From Pectobacterium carotovorum (lineage in GTDB: Bacteria > Pseudomonadota > Gammaproteobacteria > Enterobacterales > Enterobacteriaceae): a DNA stretch of 64,000 nucleotides. The translations under genes were made by a program, and so were the position numbers. Below, piece by piece: positions 10,101 through 19,992 of this stretch. Every line of letters begins with the position of its first letter. Position 1 is the stretch's first letter. The DNA is taken from positions 1,240,001 through 1,304,000 of the forward strand of contig NZ_JAXAFK010000001.1 of the NCBI RefSeq assembly GCF_033898505.1, read 5' to 3'. The notes under the pieces were generated by a model, which ran no database searches, had not been told where the DNA came from, and was given only the letters and a program-made list of their open reading frames with translations.

Positions 10101-11578
10101 AACTGCGCCATCGTCTGGAACTGGCTGAGGCGGAGCGGACAAAAGCGCGCGAGCAGCTTCGCCAGCATCAGGCACAGCTGACGCAGTACAGTCAGGTTCA
10201 GGCATCGCTGAAAAGTTCTTACGATGCCAAACAGGATATGCTGAAGGAGCTGACGCAAGAACTTCAGGATATCGGCGTACGTGCGGATACCGACGCCGAA
10301 GAACGTGCTCGCCAGCGCCGTGATGAGCTGCATGCGGCATTAAGCACCAACCGTTCGCGGCGTAATCAGCTGGAAAAACAGATTACGTTCTGTGAAGCCG
10401 AAATGGACGGTTTGCAGAAGAAATTGCGCAAGCTGGAGCGCGATTATCACCAGATGCGCGAGCAGGTTGTCACCGCGAAAGCGGGCTGGTGTGCGGTTAT
10501 GCGTTTGGTGAAAGATAACGGCGTTGAACGCCGTCTGCACCGTCGCGAGCTGGCGTACATGGAAGGCGATGAACTGCGCTCTATGTCGGATAAAGCGCTG
10601 GGTGCGCTGCGTCTGGCGGTGGCGGACAACGAGCATCTGCGCGATGTGCTGCGGCTTTCGGAAGATCCGAAGCGGCCAGAGCGTAAGATCCAGTTCTACA
10701 TTGCTGTTTACCAGCATCTGCGTGAGCGTATTCGTCAGGATATTATCCGCACCGATGACCCGGTGGAAGCGATTGAGCAGATGGAAATCGAGCTTAACCG
10801 TCTGACTGAAGAGCTGACGGCGCGTGAACAGATGCTGGCAATCAGCTCACGCAGCGTGGCAAACATCATTCGTAAAACGATCCAGCGTGAGCAGAACCGC
10901 ATTCGGATGTTGAACCAGGGGCTGCAAGCGGTGGCGTTTGGTCAGGTGAAGAGTGTTCGTCTCAACGTCAACGTGCGGGAAACGCATACCACGCTGCTTA
11001 ATGTGTTATCCGAACAGCAGGAAATGCATCAGGATCTGTTTAACAGCAACCGTCTGACCTTTTCGGAAGCGCTGGCAAAACTGTATCAGCGTCTGAATCC
11101 TGAGATTGATATGGGACAGCGCACGCCGCAAACGATCGGCGAAGAGCTGCTGGACTACCGAAACTACCTTGAAATGGAAGTTGAGGTTAACCGTGGTGCG
11201 GATGGCTGGCTGCGGGCGGAAAGTGGGGCGCTGTCGACCGGGGAAGCGATTGGTACCGGGATGTCGATTCTGGTCATGGTGGTGCAGAGCTGGGAAGAAG
11301 AGTCTAAACGCCTGCGCGGCAAAGATATTATTCCATGCCGTCTGCTCTTCCTCGATGAGGCGGCGCGTCTGGATGCCAAATCGATCGCCACGCTGTTCGA
11401 GCTTTGCGATCGTCTGGAGATGCAGTTGGTCATCGCGGCACCGGAAAATATCAGCCCCGAGAAAGGAACCACCTATAAGCTGGTGCGTAAAGTCTACCAG
11501 AACAACGAGCACGTCCATGTGGTCGGGCTGCGTGGTTTCGGAGCGGAAGCGCCTGAGACGCAGGAGCAAGCTTCGTAG
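7139..11578 (+). CDS. mukB: chromosome partition protein MukB (SMC-like condensin ATPase)
   Basis: SMC-type ATPase of 1479 residues (E. coli 1486), the motor of the MukBEF condensin. The N-terminal head has Walker [11 protein letters not shown] (Lys40). Long Gln/Glu/Arg-rich coiled coils follow (roughly 270-650 and 780-1110), interrupted by the globular hinge (about 650-780, [20 protein letters not shown]). The C-terminal head has the signature [10 protein letters not shown] and Walker [15 protein letters not shown] at 7128-7131 and again at 7134-7137 precede ATG 7139. It is separated from mukE by a repeat element but lies in the same orientation with no terminator, so cotranscription is likely. 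Terminator follows at 11634. Confidence 0.98.
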   Translation: MIERGKFRSLTLVNWNGFFARTFDLDELVTTLSGGNGAGKSTTMAAFITALIPDLTLLHFRNTTEAGATSGSRDKGLHGKLRAGVCYSTLDVVNSRHQRVLVGVRLQQVAGRDRKVDIKPFTIQGLPTAIQPTQILTQVVGDRQARVLSLQELKDRVEEMEGVQFKQFNSITDYHSLMFDLGVVPRRLRSASDRSKFYRLIEASLYGGISSAITRSLRDYLLPENSGVRKAFQDMEAALRENRMTLEAIRVTQSDRDLFKHLISEATSYVAADYMRHANERRIHLDGALELRRDLFSSRKQLSSEQYRHVEMARELAEQSGAEGDLETDYQAASDHLNLVQTAMRQQEKIERYNADLEELSYRLEEQNEVVEEAREQQAENEERADAAELEVDELKSQLADYQQALDVQQTRAIQYQQAQQALERARTLCQLPDLTADNADEWLDSYQAKEQEATEILLMLEQKLSVADAAHGQFEQAYQLVSKIAGAVNRDEAWQVARDLLRDSSSQRYQAERVQPLRMRLSELEQRLREQQDAERLLQDFSKRNGQDYQPEELESLQQELDARIESLSSLVAEAGERRMALRQELEQIQQRIQKLTARAPVWLAAQEMLTQLSEQSGETFEDSRQVTEFMQQLLERERETTVERDDIAARKRQIEAQIERLSQPGGSEDPRLNALAERFGGVLLSEIYDDVTLDDAPYFSALYGPSRHAIVVSDLSLVRDQLAGLEDCPEDLYLIEGDPQSFDDSVFAVEELERAVVVKVAERQWRYSRFPEVPLFGRAAREMRLESLRDEREALAEQYATLSFDVQKTQRLHQSFSRFIGTHLAVVFDEDPEAEIRTLSSRRGELDRAMASFDGENQQQRQQYEQAKEASVQLNKLIPRISLLCDETLQDRVEEIRAELDETEESARFIQQHGATLAKLEPLVSVLQSDPQQHEQLQEDYTQAQNAQRQAKQQAFALTEVVQRRAHFSYADSAGMLGENAGLNDKLRHRLELAEAERTKAREQLRQHQAQLTQYSQVQASLKSSYDAKQDMLKELTQELQDIGVRADTDAEERARQRRDELHAALSTNRSRRNQLEKQITFCEAEMDGLQKKLRKLERDYHQMREQVVTAKAGWCAVMRLVKDNGVERRLHRRELAYMEGDELRSMSDKALGALRLAVADNEHLRDVLRLSEDPKRPERKIQFYIAVYQHLRERIRQDIIRTDDPVEAIEQMEIELNRLTEELTAREQMLAISSRSVANIIRKTIQREQNRIRMLNQGLQAVAFGQVKSVRLNVNVRETHTTLLNVLSEQQEMHQDLFNSNRLTFSEALAKLYQRLNPEIDMGQRTPQTIGEELLDYRNYLEMEVEVNRGADGWLRAESGALSTGEAIGTGMSILVMVVQSWEEESKRLRGKDIIPCRLLFLDEAARLDAKSIATLFELCDRLEMQLVIAAPENISPEKGTTYKLVRKVYQNNEHVHVVGLRGFGAEAPETQEQAS

Positions 11579-11633
11579 TAGGGCACAATAAATTTTATCG
11601 TTGCAAACCTTGCAGCACTTTTCCTCTATAATG

Positions 11634-11671
11634 ATAAAGTCGCTTTTTTAAGCGGCTTTATTTTTTTCATA
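11634..11671 (+). terminator. Rho-independent terminator of the muk operon
   Basis: AAAGTCGC and GCGGCTTT arms (one G-U pair) around a T-rich loop, followed by ATTTTTTT. Located 55 bases after the mukB stop. Confidence 0.85.
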
Positions 11672-12002
11672 AAAAACTACATAAAGAAAATGCGGACGGC
11701 GAATAGGTTCATCAAACTCGCAAGATAATAACCAGAAGAAGAAGCAAAAATATTTTTCTCTTTATATACTGACGGTAAAACGTTTGCAGGCCGTAAAAGG
11801 ATTCGCGGTTGTATATTGTACAGTGGTGGCCGTAAATAACGGACGCTATATAAAAAACGATCATATTTCATTCTTTATCGTTTTCTACAATGGAAAACGA
11901 AAGCCAGTGTGACCGTATGCGAGCGAACTCGGTTTGTTATTTCCATGTTCAACGTGGATTGTCGTAAAAGCATAGTGATTAATAAGTACAGGGGATAAAT
12001 GG
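11672..12002 (+). promoter_or_regulatory. AT-rich upstream region of ldtD
   Basis: About 330 bases without a credible ORF between the muk terminator and ldtD. GTAAA occurs four times (11775, 11793, 11832, 11964). E. coli ldtD belongs to the Cpx regulon, whose site is GTAAA-N5-GTAAA, but none of the spacings here fits, so no site is called. GGGG at 11991-11994 lies 8 bases before ATG 12003. Confidence 0.4.
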
Positions 12003-13742
12003 ATGTTGTTGTTACATAAACGAAAAATGGTCAGGCTGCTGTTGCGCGTGGGTTGTATTTGGGTCGGAAGCCTGTCTCCTTCGTTTTCGGTGCTGGCAGC
12101 ATCTCCGACGGTGGTATCCGGCTTAGCACAAAGCTCGGGCGCGGTGTCTGTAGAAAATAGCCGGGCAGGGCTTCTGGCTGCGCTGCCGCACGGTATGACG
12201 GTACATTATCTCTCTGATTTATCATCGCTTTATGCCCAACATCAGATGCAACCTATGTGGGCGGATAACCGCGCGGTGCAACAGTTTCAGCAGCAACTTG
12301 CCGAAGTGGCGATCGCTGGTGTACAACCGCAGTTCACTACGTGGGTGACCTGGCTGACCGATCCGCAATTGACCGGGTTTGCGCGTGATGTCGTGTTATC
12401 TGATGCGATGCTGGGTTATTTGCAGTTCGTTTCTGGGGTGGAGCGTAGCGGCAATGACTGGCTGTACAGCAGCGTGCCTTATCGTTTGCAATCGCCAGCG
12501 CTGAATATTGTTTCTCAATGGCAACAGGCCGTGAAATCGGGCACTAGCGCAGCCTATGTGGTTTCTCTGGCACCGCAGCACTCGCAGTACGCCAAAATGC
12601 ATGAGGCGCTGAAGACGATGCTGACGGACAACCGTCCGTGGCCGAGTCTGAATCTGACGGAATCTCTGCGTCCAGAACAGCAGAGCCGGGAGCTGGCGGT
12701 ACTGCGTGAAATTCTGCAGCGTACCGGCATGCTGTCGTCAACGGAGAGCATTACGCTGTTTAACGAAAATACCGCCGCGACGACGATACCGACAGGCCAG
12801 TCTCCTCTGGTCGAGAGCGGTGCTGAGGTTGGCGATCGTTATACGGGTGAACTGGTTGAAGCGGTTAAACGCTTCCAGCATTGGCAAGGGCTGGAGGACG
12901 ACGGCGTCATTGGTAAGCGTACTCGCGATTGGCTCAATGTGTCCCCGCAAATGCGTGCGACGCTGCTTGCGCTGAATATTCAGCGTCTGCGCCTACTGCC
13001 GGATAATGTGCACACCGGTATTATGGTGAATATCCCCAATTATTCGCTGATCTATTATCAGGATGGTGCTGAGCGTTTATCGTCGCGCGTCATTGTTGGG
13101 CAGCCTAAGCGTAAGACGCCGTTGATGAGTAGCTCGTTGTATAACGTGGTGGTCAATCCGCCGTGGAATGTCCCGACGACGCTAACCCGGCAGGACATCA
13201 TTCCTAAAGTGGTGCGCGATCCCGGTTATCTACAGCGTCATGGCTATACGGTGTTGTCCGGCTGGAGCCAGGATGCAGAAGCGATCGATCCCTCAATGAT
13301 TGATTGGCAGGTGGTCTCAGCTGAGCGCTTCCCTTATCGCCTGCGTCAGGCGCCTGGTGCGAATAACTCGCTGGGACGCTATAAATTCAATATGCCAAAT
13401 TCGGAAGCCATTTATCTGCACGACACGCCTAATCACAATCTGTTCCAGCGTGATATTCGAGCGCTGAGCTCCGGCTGTGTGCGAGTTAATAAGGCATCGG
13501 AATTGGCTAGCATGCTATTGCAGGATGCGGGATGGAATAATAGTCGTATTTCTTCCACGCTGGATCAGGGGAATACCACCTTTGTTTCAATGAAACACCG
13601 GATCCCGGTCAATCTCTATTATCTGACGGCCTGGGTAGCAGAAGATGGCAGGCCGCAGTTCCGCACAGATATTTACAATTATGATGATACCGCCCGAGCG
13701 GGGACGAAAGTGCTCTCCAGAGCAGGGCTGCTGCTTCAGTAA
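12003..13742 (+). CDS. ldtD: L,D-transpeptidase LdtD
   Basis: Periplasmic L,D-transpeptidase of 579 residues (formerly YcbB; E. coli 615) that makes 3-3 cross-links between meso-diaminopimelate residues of peptidoglycan and helps the cell withstand outer-membrane assembly stress. The N-terminus has a signal sequence ([17 protein letters not shown], then a hydrophobic stretch to about residue 33). A peptidoglycan-binding-like domain around residues 270-320 holds [20 protein letters not shown]. The C-terminal YkuD catalytic domain has HDTPNHNLF and the SSGCVRV motif with catalytic Cys492. Followed by mepK, whose product cuts the same bonds. The intergenic gap contains small GC-rich hairpins (13785-13834) without a T run. 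Confidence 0.94.
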   Translation: MLLLHKRKMVRLLLRVGCIWVGSLSPSFSVLAASPTVVSGLAQSSGAVSVENSRAGLLAALPHGMTVHYLSDLSSLYAQHQMQPMWADNRAVQQFQQQLAEVAIAGVQPQFTTWVTWLTDPQLTGFARDVVLSDAMLGYLQFVSGVERSGNDWLYSSVPYRLQSPALNIVSQWQQAVKSGTSAAYVVSLAPQHSQYAKMHEALKTMLTDNRPWPSLNLTESLRPEQQSRELAVLREILQRTGMLSSTESITLFNENTAATTIPTGQSPLVESGAEVGDRYTGELVEAVKRFQHWQGLEDDGVIGKRTRDWLNVSPQMRATLLALNIQRLRLLPDNVHTGIMVNIPNYSLIYYQDGAERLSSRVIVGQPKRKTPLMSSSLYNVVVNPPWNVPTTLTRQDIIPKVVRDPGYLQRHGYTVLSGWSQDAEAIDPSMIDWQVVSAERFPYRLRQAPGANNSLGRYKFNMPNSEAIYLHDTPNHNLFQRDIRALSSGCVRVNKASELASMLLQDAGWNNSRISSTLDQGNTTFVSMKHRIPVNLYYLTAWVAEDGRPQFRTDIYNYDDTARAGTKVLSRAGLLLQ

Positions 13743-13929
13743 GTATTGAAAATACGGACATTAGTTGTATTGGTATTTTATCGTTTTGCGGGGGATCGAT
13801 GCGATCTCCCGCAAACCCGTAAGCAAAGCGGGTTGACTCACTTTTCTCTGGCAGTTAAGGTTCAAGGCGGTGCGTTTTGCGCCCCCCCTTTTATACTTAT
13901 TACCGTTTTTTAGCCAGGGTACCTGTTCT

Positions 13930-14478
13930 ATGGATCACATTGACAATCATCGCCGTAAGTGGCTTGCACTGGGTGGTGCCGCGTTTGGTATCGCACTGCT
14001 TCCCGGTCAGGCATTTGCAACGTTATCTACGCCCCGACCACGAATTTTGACGCTGGACAATCTGAATACCGGAGAACGGCTAAAAACGGAATTTTTTGAT
14101 GGTAAACGGTATAACAAATCAGAACTCTCCCGCCTGAATCACTTTTTCCGCGATTATCGCGCCAATAAAGTCAAAACGATTGACCCCCAACTTTTCGATC
14201 AGCTTTATCGTTTACAGGTTATGCTGGGCACCAATAAGCCCGTACAGCTGATTTCTGGTTATCGCGCGATAGATACGAATAATGAATTGCGTGCGCATAG
14301 CAGAGGTGTGGCAAAGCAGAGCTACCACACGAAGGGGCAGGCGATGGATTTCCATATTGAAGGCGTTCAACTGGCCAACATTCGTAAAGCGGCGATGAAG
14401 ATGCGTGCCGGCGGCGTTGGTTACTACCCACGCAGCGATTTCGTTCACATCGATACCGGCCCGGTTCGTACCTGGTAA
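13930..14478 (+). CDS. mepK: murein DD/LD-endopeptidase MepK (YcbK, DUF882, M15-like)
   Basis: Periplasmic zinc peptidase of 182 residues; in E. coli it cleaves 3-3 cross-links and is needed for sacculus expansion. ATG 13930 is chosen because it gives exactly the E. coli length and N-terminus and places the twin-arginine motif RRKWLALGG at residues 8-16, so it is probably a Tat substrate; the upstream ATG at 13870 would bury that signal. Zinc ligands by the M15 pattern are His133, Asp140 (in YHTKGQAMDFH) and His173 (FVHIDTGP). It directly follows ldtD, whose product forms the bonds it cuts. Confidence 0.95.
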   Translation: MDHIDNHRRKWLALGGAAFGIALLPGQAFATLSTPRPRILTLDNLNTGERLKTEFFDGKRYNKSELSRLNHFFRDYRANKVKTIDPQLFDQLYRLQVMLGTNKPVQLISGYRAIDTNNELRAHSRGVAKQSYHTKGQAMDFHIEGVQLANIRKAAMKMRAGGVGYYPRSDFVHIDTGPVRTW

Positions 14479-14559
14479 TTCGCTACCGCAGCACTAAATT
14501 TTTTTCTGATACGGCTCGCTTACAGCGCGAGCCGATCAGTTTATTCAACATGGAGTGAT

Positions 14560-15207
14560 ATGAAATATCAAATTGTCCCAGTGACGGCATTTAGCCAGAA
14601 CTGCACGTTGTTATGGTGTGAAAAAACAAATGAAGCAGCGATTGTCGATCCCGGTGGCGATGCAGAGAAAATTAAACGCGCCGTTGCAGACGCAGGGATT
14701 TCGGTTAAGCAGATTTTGTTAACGCACGGACATCTGGATCATGTAGGTGCGGCAGCGGAATTGGCCGAGCACTATCAGGTAGCGATTATTGGCCCGCAGA
14801 TTGAAGATGCCTTCTGGCTGGAAGGGTTACCGGCACAAAGCCGGATGTTTGGTCTGGAAGAGTGTGCGCCGCTGACGCCATCACGCTGGTTGCAGGAAGG
14901 TGATGAGGTCAGTGTGGGCGAGACGACACTGGCGGTTTTCCACTGTCCTGGCCATACACCGGGCCACATTGTTTTCTTTGATGCGGAATCGCGTCTGGCT
15001 CAGGTGGGCGACGTTATTTTCAACGGTGGTGTAGGGCGCACTGATTTTCCACAGGGAGATCATCAGGCGTTGATGGCGTCCATCAAGAATAAGCTGCTGC
15101 CGCTAGGGGACGATGTGACATTTATTCCGGGGCACGGCCCGATGTCAACGTTAGGACATGAGCGCAAAACGAATCCTTTCCTGCGTGAAGATGCCGCGAT
15201 TTGGTAG
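14560..15207 (+). CDS. gloC: type II glyoxalase GloC (YcbL), metallo-beta-lactamase fold
   Basis: Hydroxyacylglutathione hydrolase-like enzyme of 215 residues that hydrolyses S-D-lactoylglutathione in methylglyoxal detoxification; cytosolic. The metal-binding motif THGHLDHVG is at about residues 52-60, further ligands lie in HCPGHTPGH and [13 protein letters not shown], and the C-terminal His is in IPGHGP. It is shorter than GloB and matches YcbL of E. coli and Salmonella. AGTGA at 14553-14557 precedes the start. It shares a bidirectional terminator with the convergent aspC. Confidence 0.94.
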   Translation: MKYQIVPVTAFSQNCTLLWCEKTNEAAIVDPGGDAEKIKRAVADAGISVKQILLTHGHLDHVGAAAELAEHYQVAIIGPQIEDAFWLEGLPAQSRMFGLEECAPLTPSRWLQEGDEVSVGETTLAVFHCPGHTPGHIVFFDAESRLAQVGDVIFNGGVGRTDFPQGDHQALMASIKNKLLPLGDDVTFIPGHGPMSTLGHERKTNPFLREDAAIW

Positions 15208-15240
15208 TTTCTGTACTTTTTATCAGTAAGGGCAGAAATG

Positions 15241-15269
15241 AAAAAGCCGACACCAGTGTCGGCTTTTTT
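15241..15269. terminator. bidirectional terminator between gloC and aspC
   Basis: AAAAAGCCGACAC and GTGTCGGCTTTTTT arms around CA, with A and T runs on both sides, so it can stop transcription from either side. Confidence 0.93.
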
Positions 15270-15282
15270 GATCGCTAAACGA

Positions 15283-16473
15283 TCAGAGTACGGCAACAAT
15301 CGCTTCGCAAAGCGGTGCCATGTTTTCCGGCGTCATTCCTGCAACGTTGACACGCCCAGAATTCACCGCGTAAACGCCGAATTCGTCACGTAGACGCAGA
15401 ACCTGCTCTTTGGTCAAGCCGCTGAATGAGAACATCCCATTCTGGTCGATGATGAAGGAAAAATCCTGCTGCGCGCCTTTTTCCTGCAAGGTATTCACGA
15501 ACAGCTGACGCATACGCTGGATGCGTTCGCGCATTGCCGTCAATTCCTGCTCCCAAATGGCTTTCAGCGCCTCGTTGCCCAGAATGGTAGCCACAACGGT
15601 CGCACCGTGTGACGGTGGGTTAGAGTAGTTTGCGCGAATAGCGGCTTTCACCTGACTGAATGCTTTGTCTGCCGTTGCGGCATCGGCAGCAACCAGTGTG
15701 CAGGCACCGACGCGCTCATTGTACAAACCGAAGTTTTTAGAGTACGAGCTGCATACGATCAGTTCATCGTGCTTCGCGGCGAAAATACGTAGACCTTCCG
15801 CATCTTCTTCCAGACCGCGGGCAAAGCCCTGATAGGCGAAGTCAAACAGCGGCAGCCAGCCTTTCGCTACCGACAGTTCGGCCAGCTTAGCCCACTGTTC
15901 AGCAGTAGGATCGATACCGGTTGGGTTATGGCAACAGCCGTGGAACAGCACCACGTCACCCGCTTGGGCAGCGTTCAGGCTATTCAGCAAGCCATCAAAA
16001 TCCAATGCGTGGTTCGCTGCATCGTAGTAGTCATACTGGCACACTTCCAAACCGACAGCAGAGAAGACGTTGTTGTGATTTGGCCAGGTTGGGTTGCTGA
16101 TCCAAATGCGTTTTGCGGACGTCTGATTGGCAATGAAATCCGCTGCTACGCGCAACGCCCCGGTTCCGCCTGGGGTTTGTGCTGTACGAGCACGTTTGCT
16201 AGCAATAATGGCGTTCTGCTTGCCAAACAATAGCTCCTGCGTGCACTGACCGAATGCTGGCAGACCGTCAATGCCCAGATAGTTCTTGGTGGTTTCATTT
16301 TCCAGCAGATACTGTTCTGCTTTTTTTACGCTGGTCAGAACCGGGGTTTTGCCGGTTTCATCTTTATAGACACCAATACCCAGATTGATTTTATTCGCGC
16401 GGTCATCGGCGCGGAAAAGATCGGTCAGCCCGAGAATAGGATCGGCCGGTGCGGCAGAGATATTTTCAAACAT
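15283..16473 (-). CDS. aspC: aspartate aminotransferase
   Basis: PLP enzyme of 396 residues that interconverts aspartate and 2-oxoglutarate with oxaloacetate and glutamate, and also acts on aromatic amino acids. The start at 16473 ([20 protein letters not shown]) is that of E. coli; the ATG at 16542 would add 23 unrelated residues. The PLP lysine is Lys246 in [15 protein letters not shown], with further conserved stretches [13 protein letters not shown] and the C-terminal [20 protein letters not shown]. It lies downstream of ompF on the same strand, as in E. coli, but after a terminator, so it probably has its own promoter. Confidence 0.97.
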   Translation of the reverse strand: MFENISAAPADPILGLTDLFRADDRANKINLGIGVYKDETGKTPVLTSVKKAEQYLLENETTKNYLGIDGLPAFGQCTQELLFGKQNAIIASKRARTAQTPGGTGALRVAADFIANQTSAKRIWISNPTWPNHNNVFSAVGLEVCQYDYYDAANHALDFDGLLNSLNAAQAGDVVLFHGCCHNPTGIDPTAEQWAKLAELSVAKGWLPLFDFAYQGFARGLEEDAEGLRIFAAKHDELIVCSSYSKNFGLYNERVGACTLVAADAATADKAFSQVKAAIRANYSNPPSHGATVVATILGNEALKAIWEQELTAMRERIQRMRQLFVNTLQEKGAQQDFSFIIDQNGMFSFSGLTKEQVLRLRDEFGVYAVNSGRVNVAGMTPENMAPLCEAIVAVL

Positions 16474-16647
16474 TGCCAGAATGTTCCATAACTGAGATGA
16501 AATAAGAATTCTCAGAGTACCGTCAGTAAAAGGCTTTGCCAACCGTTGATGTCAAAAAGAAAGGGAAATAACAGGGAGAAGGAGAGAGACGAAATAAAAG
16601 ACTGGTTAGGTGAGAATAATTGGCGCAGCGTGGCGTAAAGCTGAAAC

Positions 16648-16700
16648 AAAAAAACGCGTGGAGTATTTTTCAACGTCGCGGGTGACGGTCCGGAAAGAGG
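16648..16700. repeat. short intergenic repeat, copy A
   Basis: Contains a poly-A tract, then TTTTTCAACGTCGC and GGGTGACGGTCCGGA. The same skeleton (TTTTTCAACGTTGC and GGGTGACGGACAAGGA) occurs at 48758-48830, with about 17 extra bases between the two blocks in that copy. Family not known to me. Confidence 0.5.
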
Positions 16701-16719
16701 ACTATCTGGCACGCAATAA

Positions 16720-16747
16720 AAAAGACAGAGCCGAAGCCCTGTCTTTT
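16720..16747 (-). terminator. Rho-independent terminator of ompF
   Basis: AAAAGACAG (16720-16728) and CTGTCTTTT (16739-16747) arms with a GGCTTCGGCT loop on the minus strand, followed by T residues. It lies 44 bases after the ompF stop. Confidence 0.88.
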
Positions 16748-16791
16748 CATGCAATACGAACGATTAACTCGTTACGTTATGCTGCGATGAC

Positions 16792-17901
16792 TTAGAACTG
16801 GTAAGTCAGGCCAACAGCAACTTTATCGTCGTCGTTCAGGCCGTAGGCATTGTCAGACTTGATCAGATTGATGTCATATTCGGTGTAAACAGACATGTTT
16901 TTGTTGAATGCATAGGTTGCACCCAGGCTTACATATTTGGTGATGTAAGCGTTTTTGTTGTTTGCATCATCTTTAGCTTTGCCAGAAACGTAAGCCAGAG
17001 ATGGAGTCAGACCGAAATCAAAGTTGTATTGAGCAACAGCTTCAAAGATTTTGGTTTTGTCTGCAAAGTCAGTAGTAACGCCGTTTACAGTTTTACCGAT
17101 GTAGCTAACATTGCGGTATTCACCATATGTAGCAGCCAAGTATACGTTGTTAGCGTCATATTTCAGGCCAGTAGCCCAAGCTTCAGCTTTTTTACCGCGA
17201 CCAGATGCCAGTGCATTCTGTTCATCAGTACGGTTAACTGCAGCGTAAGAACCAACAATGCCTAAGCCAATGTCAGATTCGTAGGAAGAAGAAATACCCC
17301 AGCCGTCGCCGTTCTGAGTATCGATATCAGAACCATTGGCATTACTACGGTTGTTAAGGGTGTCTTTGCTGTTTTTACCTTGGTATTGAACAGCGAAGTT
17401 CCAGCCATCAACCAGACCGAAGAAGTTTTTATTACGGTAGGTAGCAACACCGGTAGAACGGCCAGTCAGGAAGTTATCAGAGTTAGACTGATCGCCCCCC
17501 CACTCAGGCAGGACGTCAGTCCAAGCCAGTGCGTCGTATGCAATACCCAGGTTACGACCATAGTCGAAAGAACCGTAGTCAGCGAATTTCAGACCAGCAA
17601 AGGCATAACGAGTTTTGTCACTTTTGCCGCCGTCTGCTTCAGCGTTACGTGCGCTGAATTCATATTCAAAACGACCGTAACCAGTCAGTTCGCTGCTGAT
17701 CTGAGTTTCACCTTTGAAGCCTAAACGAGCGTAAGTTTTGTCGCCATCGTTTTTGCTGTCATCAGAGAAATAGTGTTTAGCGGTAACTTTACCAGTCAGA
17801 TCCAGCTTGTTGCCGTCTTTGTTATAAACTTCTGCTGCGTTGGCTGTGCCCGCGACTAACAGAGCTGGGATTACTACTGCAAGAATGTTGCGTTTCATCA
17901 T
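16792..17901 (-). CDS. ompF: outer membrane porin OmpF
   Basis: General trimeric diffusion porin of 369 residues. The start [20 protein letters not shown] is the E. coli OmpF N-terminus; GAGGG lies just upstream (17907-17911 on the minus strand), so the ATG at 17913 is not used. The signal peptide ends at ANA, and the mature protein opens [16 protein letters not shown]. The 16-stranded barrel ends VAVGLTYQF with terminal Phe for BAM recognition. The constriction-loop motif reads LPEWGGD rather than the usual PEFGGD. Position asnS-ompF-aspC is that of E. coli ompF, and the untranslated leader resembles that of E. coli ompF. Confidence 0.94.
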   Translation of the reverse strand: MMKRNILAVVIPALLVAGTANAAEVYNKDGNKLDLTGKVTAKHYFSDDSKNDGDKTYARLGFKGETQISSELTGYGRFEYEFSARNAEADGGKSDKTRYAFAGLKFADYGSFDYGRNLGIAYDALAWTDVLPEWGGDQSNSDNFLTGRSTGVATYRNKNFFGLVDGWNFAVQYQGKNSKDTLNNRSNANGSDIDTQNGDGWGISSSYESDIGLGIVGSYAAVNRTDEQNALASGRGKKAEAWATGLKYDANNVYLAATYGEYRNVSYIGKTVNGVTTDFADKTKIFEAVAQYNFDFGLTPSLAYVSGKAKDDANNKNAYITKYVSLGATYAFNKNMSVYTEYDINLIKSDNAYGLNDDDKVAVGLTYQF

Positions 17902-18010
17902 TATTACCCTCATTGGTGTTATTTAGACACCTGCCACTGCCATAAATAATTCTTTACGGAACTATTCCTGAAAGTTTGGTGTCTTCCTGTGTCTGAACGC
18001 AGTTTTCCAT
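17902..18010 (-). promoter_or_regulatory. ompF mRNA leader
   Basis: Read on the minus strand, blocks such as AAGACACCAAACT, AATAGTTCCGTAAA, GGCAGTGGCAGGTGTC and ATGAGGGTAATAA agree with my memory of the E. coli ompF leader. In E. coli this leader carries the pairing site of the antisense RNA MicF, so small-RNA control is plausible here. No micF gene is seen in the window. Confidence 0.6.
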
Positions 18011-18059
18011 TCGCTCGCGAGTTAATCCACCCTAAAGATGCTACAAACTTCGTAATCGA

Positions 18060-18094
18060 GTAACAAATGGAAATAATGTGTGTCTAAATGTAAA
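18060..18094 (-). promoter_or_regulatory. probable OmpR-binding sites upstream of ompF
   Basis: On the minus strand this reads TTTACATTTAGACACACATT followed by ATTTCCATTTGTTAC. It lines up base for base, with roughly ten differences, with the distal OmpR boxes F1/F2 of the E. coli ompF promoter (TTTACTTTTGGTTACATATT and onward). It lies about 160-195 bases before the ompF start. Comparison is from memory; binding is inferred. Confidence 0.62.
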
Positions 18095-18132
18095 TTTCAG
18101 GGAACTTTGTGAGACATAACAAAAATTAAAAA

Positions 18133-18158
18133 AAAAGAGCCGGGAAACCCGACTCTTC
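18133..18158 (-). terminator. Rho-independent terminator of asnS
   Basis: On the minus strand AAGAGTCGGG, loop TTT, CCCGGCTCTT, then a run of T. It lies 39 bases after the asnS stop. Confidence 0.9.
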
Positions 18159-18196
18159 TTTTCTACATATTTGTTTTACTTATATTAAATTTTTAT

Positions 18197-19597
18197 TTAG
18201 AAACTGGCGTTCCTTGGTGTGCGTGGGAAAGGAATCACATCGCGCACATTTTGTACACCGGTAACATAGGCAATCAGTCGTTCAAAACCTAAACCGAAAC
18301 CGGAATGTGGAATGGTGCCGTAACGACGTAAATCACGATACCACCAGTAGTCTTCTTTATTCAGTCCCATCTCTTCCAGACGGCTATCTAACTCTGCCAG
18401 ACGCTCTTCACGCTGAGAGCCGCCGATGATTTCACCGATTCCCGGTGCCAGAACATCCATCGCGGCAACGGTTTTACCGTCGTCGTTCATACGCATATAG
18501 AAAGCTTTGATGTCTTTCGGGTAGTTCTTAACGACAACCGGTGCTTTGAAGTGCTGCTCTGCCAGATAACGTTCATGTTCGGAGGAGAGGTCAACGCCCC
18601 AGTAAACCGGGTTCTCGAACTGTTTTCCGCAGTTCAGCAGGATTTCGACGGCGTCGGTGTAATCCACCTGAGCGAAATCGGAGCTGACGAATTTTTCCAG
18701 ACGGGTTATGGCCTCTTTATCAACACGCTCGGCAAAGAACGCCATATCATCGGCACGCTCGTTCAGCACGGCCTGGAAAACATATTTCAGCAGGTTTTCA
18801 GCCAGACCTGCGACATCATCCAGCGTGGCGAAAGCAACTTCCGGTTCGATCATCCAAAACTCGGCCAGGTGGCGGCTGGTGTTGGAGTTTTCCGCGCGGA
18901 ACGTTGGGCCAAAGGTATACACGTTGGACAGCGCACAAGCGTAAGTTTCGCCATTCAACTGGCCAGATACGGTCAGGAATGCTTCTTTGCCGAAGAAATC
19001 TTCACTGAAATCCACTTTACCCTGTTCGGTACGCGGCAGGTTTTCCAGATCGAGGGTGGAAACACGGAACATTTCGCCCGCGCCTTCGGTATCAGATGCG
19101 GTAATCAGCGGGGTAGATACCCAGAAGTAGCCGTTCTCGTGGAAGAAGCGGTGAATCGCCTGCGCCAGCGTATGACGAACGCGCGCAACGGCACCGATCA
19201 GATTCGTGCGCGGACGCAAATGCGCCACTTCACGCAAGTATTCGATACTGTGACGCTTTGCCGCCATCGGATAGGTATCGGGATCGTCAACCCAGCCGAC
19301 GACGTTGACGTTGGTGGCTTGCAGCTCGAAGCTCTGGCCTTCGCCCGGAGAGGCGACGACGTTACCGGTGATTTCTACGGAGCAACCGGTGGTCAGTCGC
19401 AGTACATCATCCTGATAATTGGAGAGATTATTATTAACGACAGCCTGTAACGGATTAAAGCAGGAGCCGTCATAAACGGCGATAAAGGAGATACCGGCTT
19501 TAGAATCTCTCCGGGTACGTACCCAGCCGCGCACGGTGACTTCGCTGTCAACGGCGACACGGCCTTGCAGTACATCGACTACAGGCACTACGCTCAT
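18197..19597 (-). CDS. asnS: asparaginyl-tRNA synthetase
   Basis: Class IIb aminoacyl-tRNA synthetase of 466 residues that charges tRNA-Asn. The N-terminal OB-fold anticodon-binding domain (about 15-110, [12 protein letters not shown]) is followed by the catalytic core with motif 1 around [17 protein letters not shown], motif 2 [21 protein letters not shown], read here as [11 protein letters not shown] with ensuing EFWMIEPE, and motif 3 [15 protein letters not shown] near the C-terminus. Full length as in E. coli; ends [12 protein letters not shown]. It is divergent from an intergenic repeat region and has its own terminator. Confidence 0.97.
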   Translation of the reverse strand: MSVVPVVDVLQGRVAVDSEVTVRGWVRTRRDSKAGISFIAVYDGSCFNPLQAVVNNNLSNYQDDVLRLTTGCSVEITGNVVASPGEGQSFELQATNVNVVGWVDDPDTYPMAAKRHSIEYLREVAHLRPRTNLIGAVARVRHTLAQAIHRFFHENGYFWVSTPLITASDTEGAGEMFRVSTLDLENLPRTEQGKVDFSEDFFGKEAFLTVSGQLNGETYACALSNVYTFGPTFRAENSNTSRHLAEFWMIEPEVAFATLDDVAGLAENLLKYVFQAVLNERADDMAFFAERVDKEAITRLEKFVSSDFAQVDYTDAVEILLNCGKQFENPVYWGVDLSSEHERYLAEQHFKAPVVVKNYPKDIKAFYMRMNDDGKTVAAMDVLAPGIGEIIGGSQREERLAELDSRLEEMGLNKEDYWWYRDLRRYGTIPHSGFGLGFERLIAYVTGVQNVRDVIPFPRTPRNASF

Positions 19598-19770
19598 AAA
19601 ATTCTCTCTTTAATTAATCGTGTTTAAGAAATATATCGTGGTTAAAACGCCAAATGGCCCAATCCGAGCCATTTGCTATGTTACTTGTGATGCAACAGGA
19701 CACAAGCAGAAATCACTGGAATGGCGCGAAGTTTTCGCTCATCACAGTGAATCTGCTGCAAAGTTGGTCA

Positions 19771-19972
19771 ATACCCGTCATCCTTCAAGTTGCATGTGCG
19801 TTGGCTACGCTACTCGGCACACTAACGTGTACCTCGCCCCGTTGGGGCCGCTGCAAGCAGCGTTCAAATCTGCCTCTGGCAGATTTGTCAGTCACCCGAA
19901 TCACTTACTGGAGTAAGCTCATCGGGATTCCTTCTCTTGCCGCCTGCCTGAAACTCGAATTATTTAGGGTAT
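19771..19972 (+). repeat. ERIC-like intergenic repeat, long form
   Basis: Starts TACCCGTCATCCTTCAAGTT and ends AACTCGAATTATTTAGGGTA. The inner TCACTTACTGGAGTAAGCTC and GGGATTC resemble the central inverted core of ERIC (the ERIC1R/ERIC2 primer region). It contains small palindromes such as GGCACACTAACGTGTACC. At about 200 bases it is longer than the usual 127-base ERIC. It fills most of the asnS-pncB gap; the remaining bases (19598-19770 and 19973-19992) hold no gene that I can see. Confidence 0.78.
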
Positions 19973-19992
19973 TAGAGGATAAGAGGGACGTT

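Noticed and set aside
9143..10333. 396-codon open frame antisense to mukB
   Set aside because: It lies wholly inside mukB, and its composition (Arg, Gln, His, Leu) is the mirror of mukB codon use. No ribosome site and no recognisable domain.
11601..11632. TTGCAA and TATAAT just before the muk terminator as a promoter for a small RNA
   Set aside because: Spacer is 20 bases and the terminator stem starts at once after the -10, leaving no room for a transcript.
11775..11968. Four GTAAA motifs upstream of ldtD as CpxR site
   Set aside because: No two copies have the 5-base spacing of the GTAAA-N5-GTAAA site; nearest pair is 18 bases apart start to start.
18551..19450. 299-codon open frame antisense to asnS
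   Set aside because: Entirely within asnS; no domain or signal, composition typical of antisense frames.
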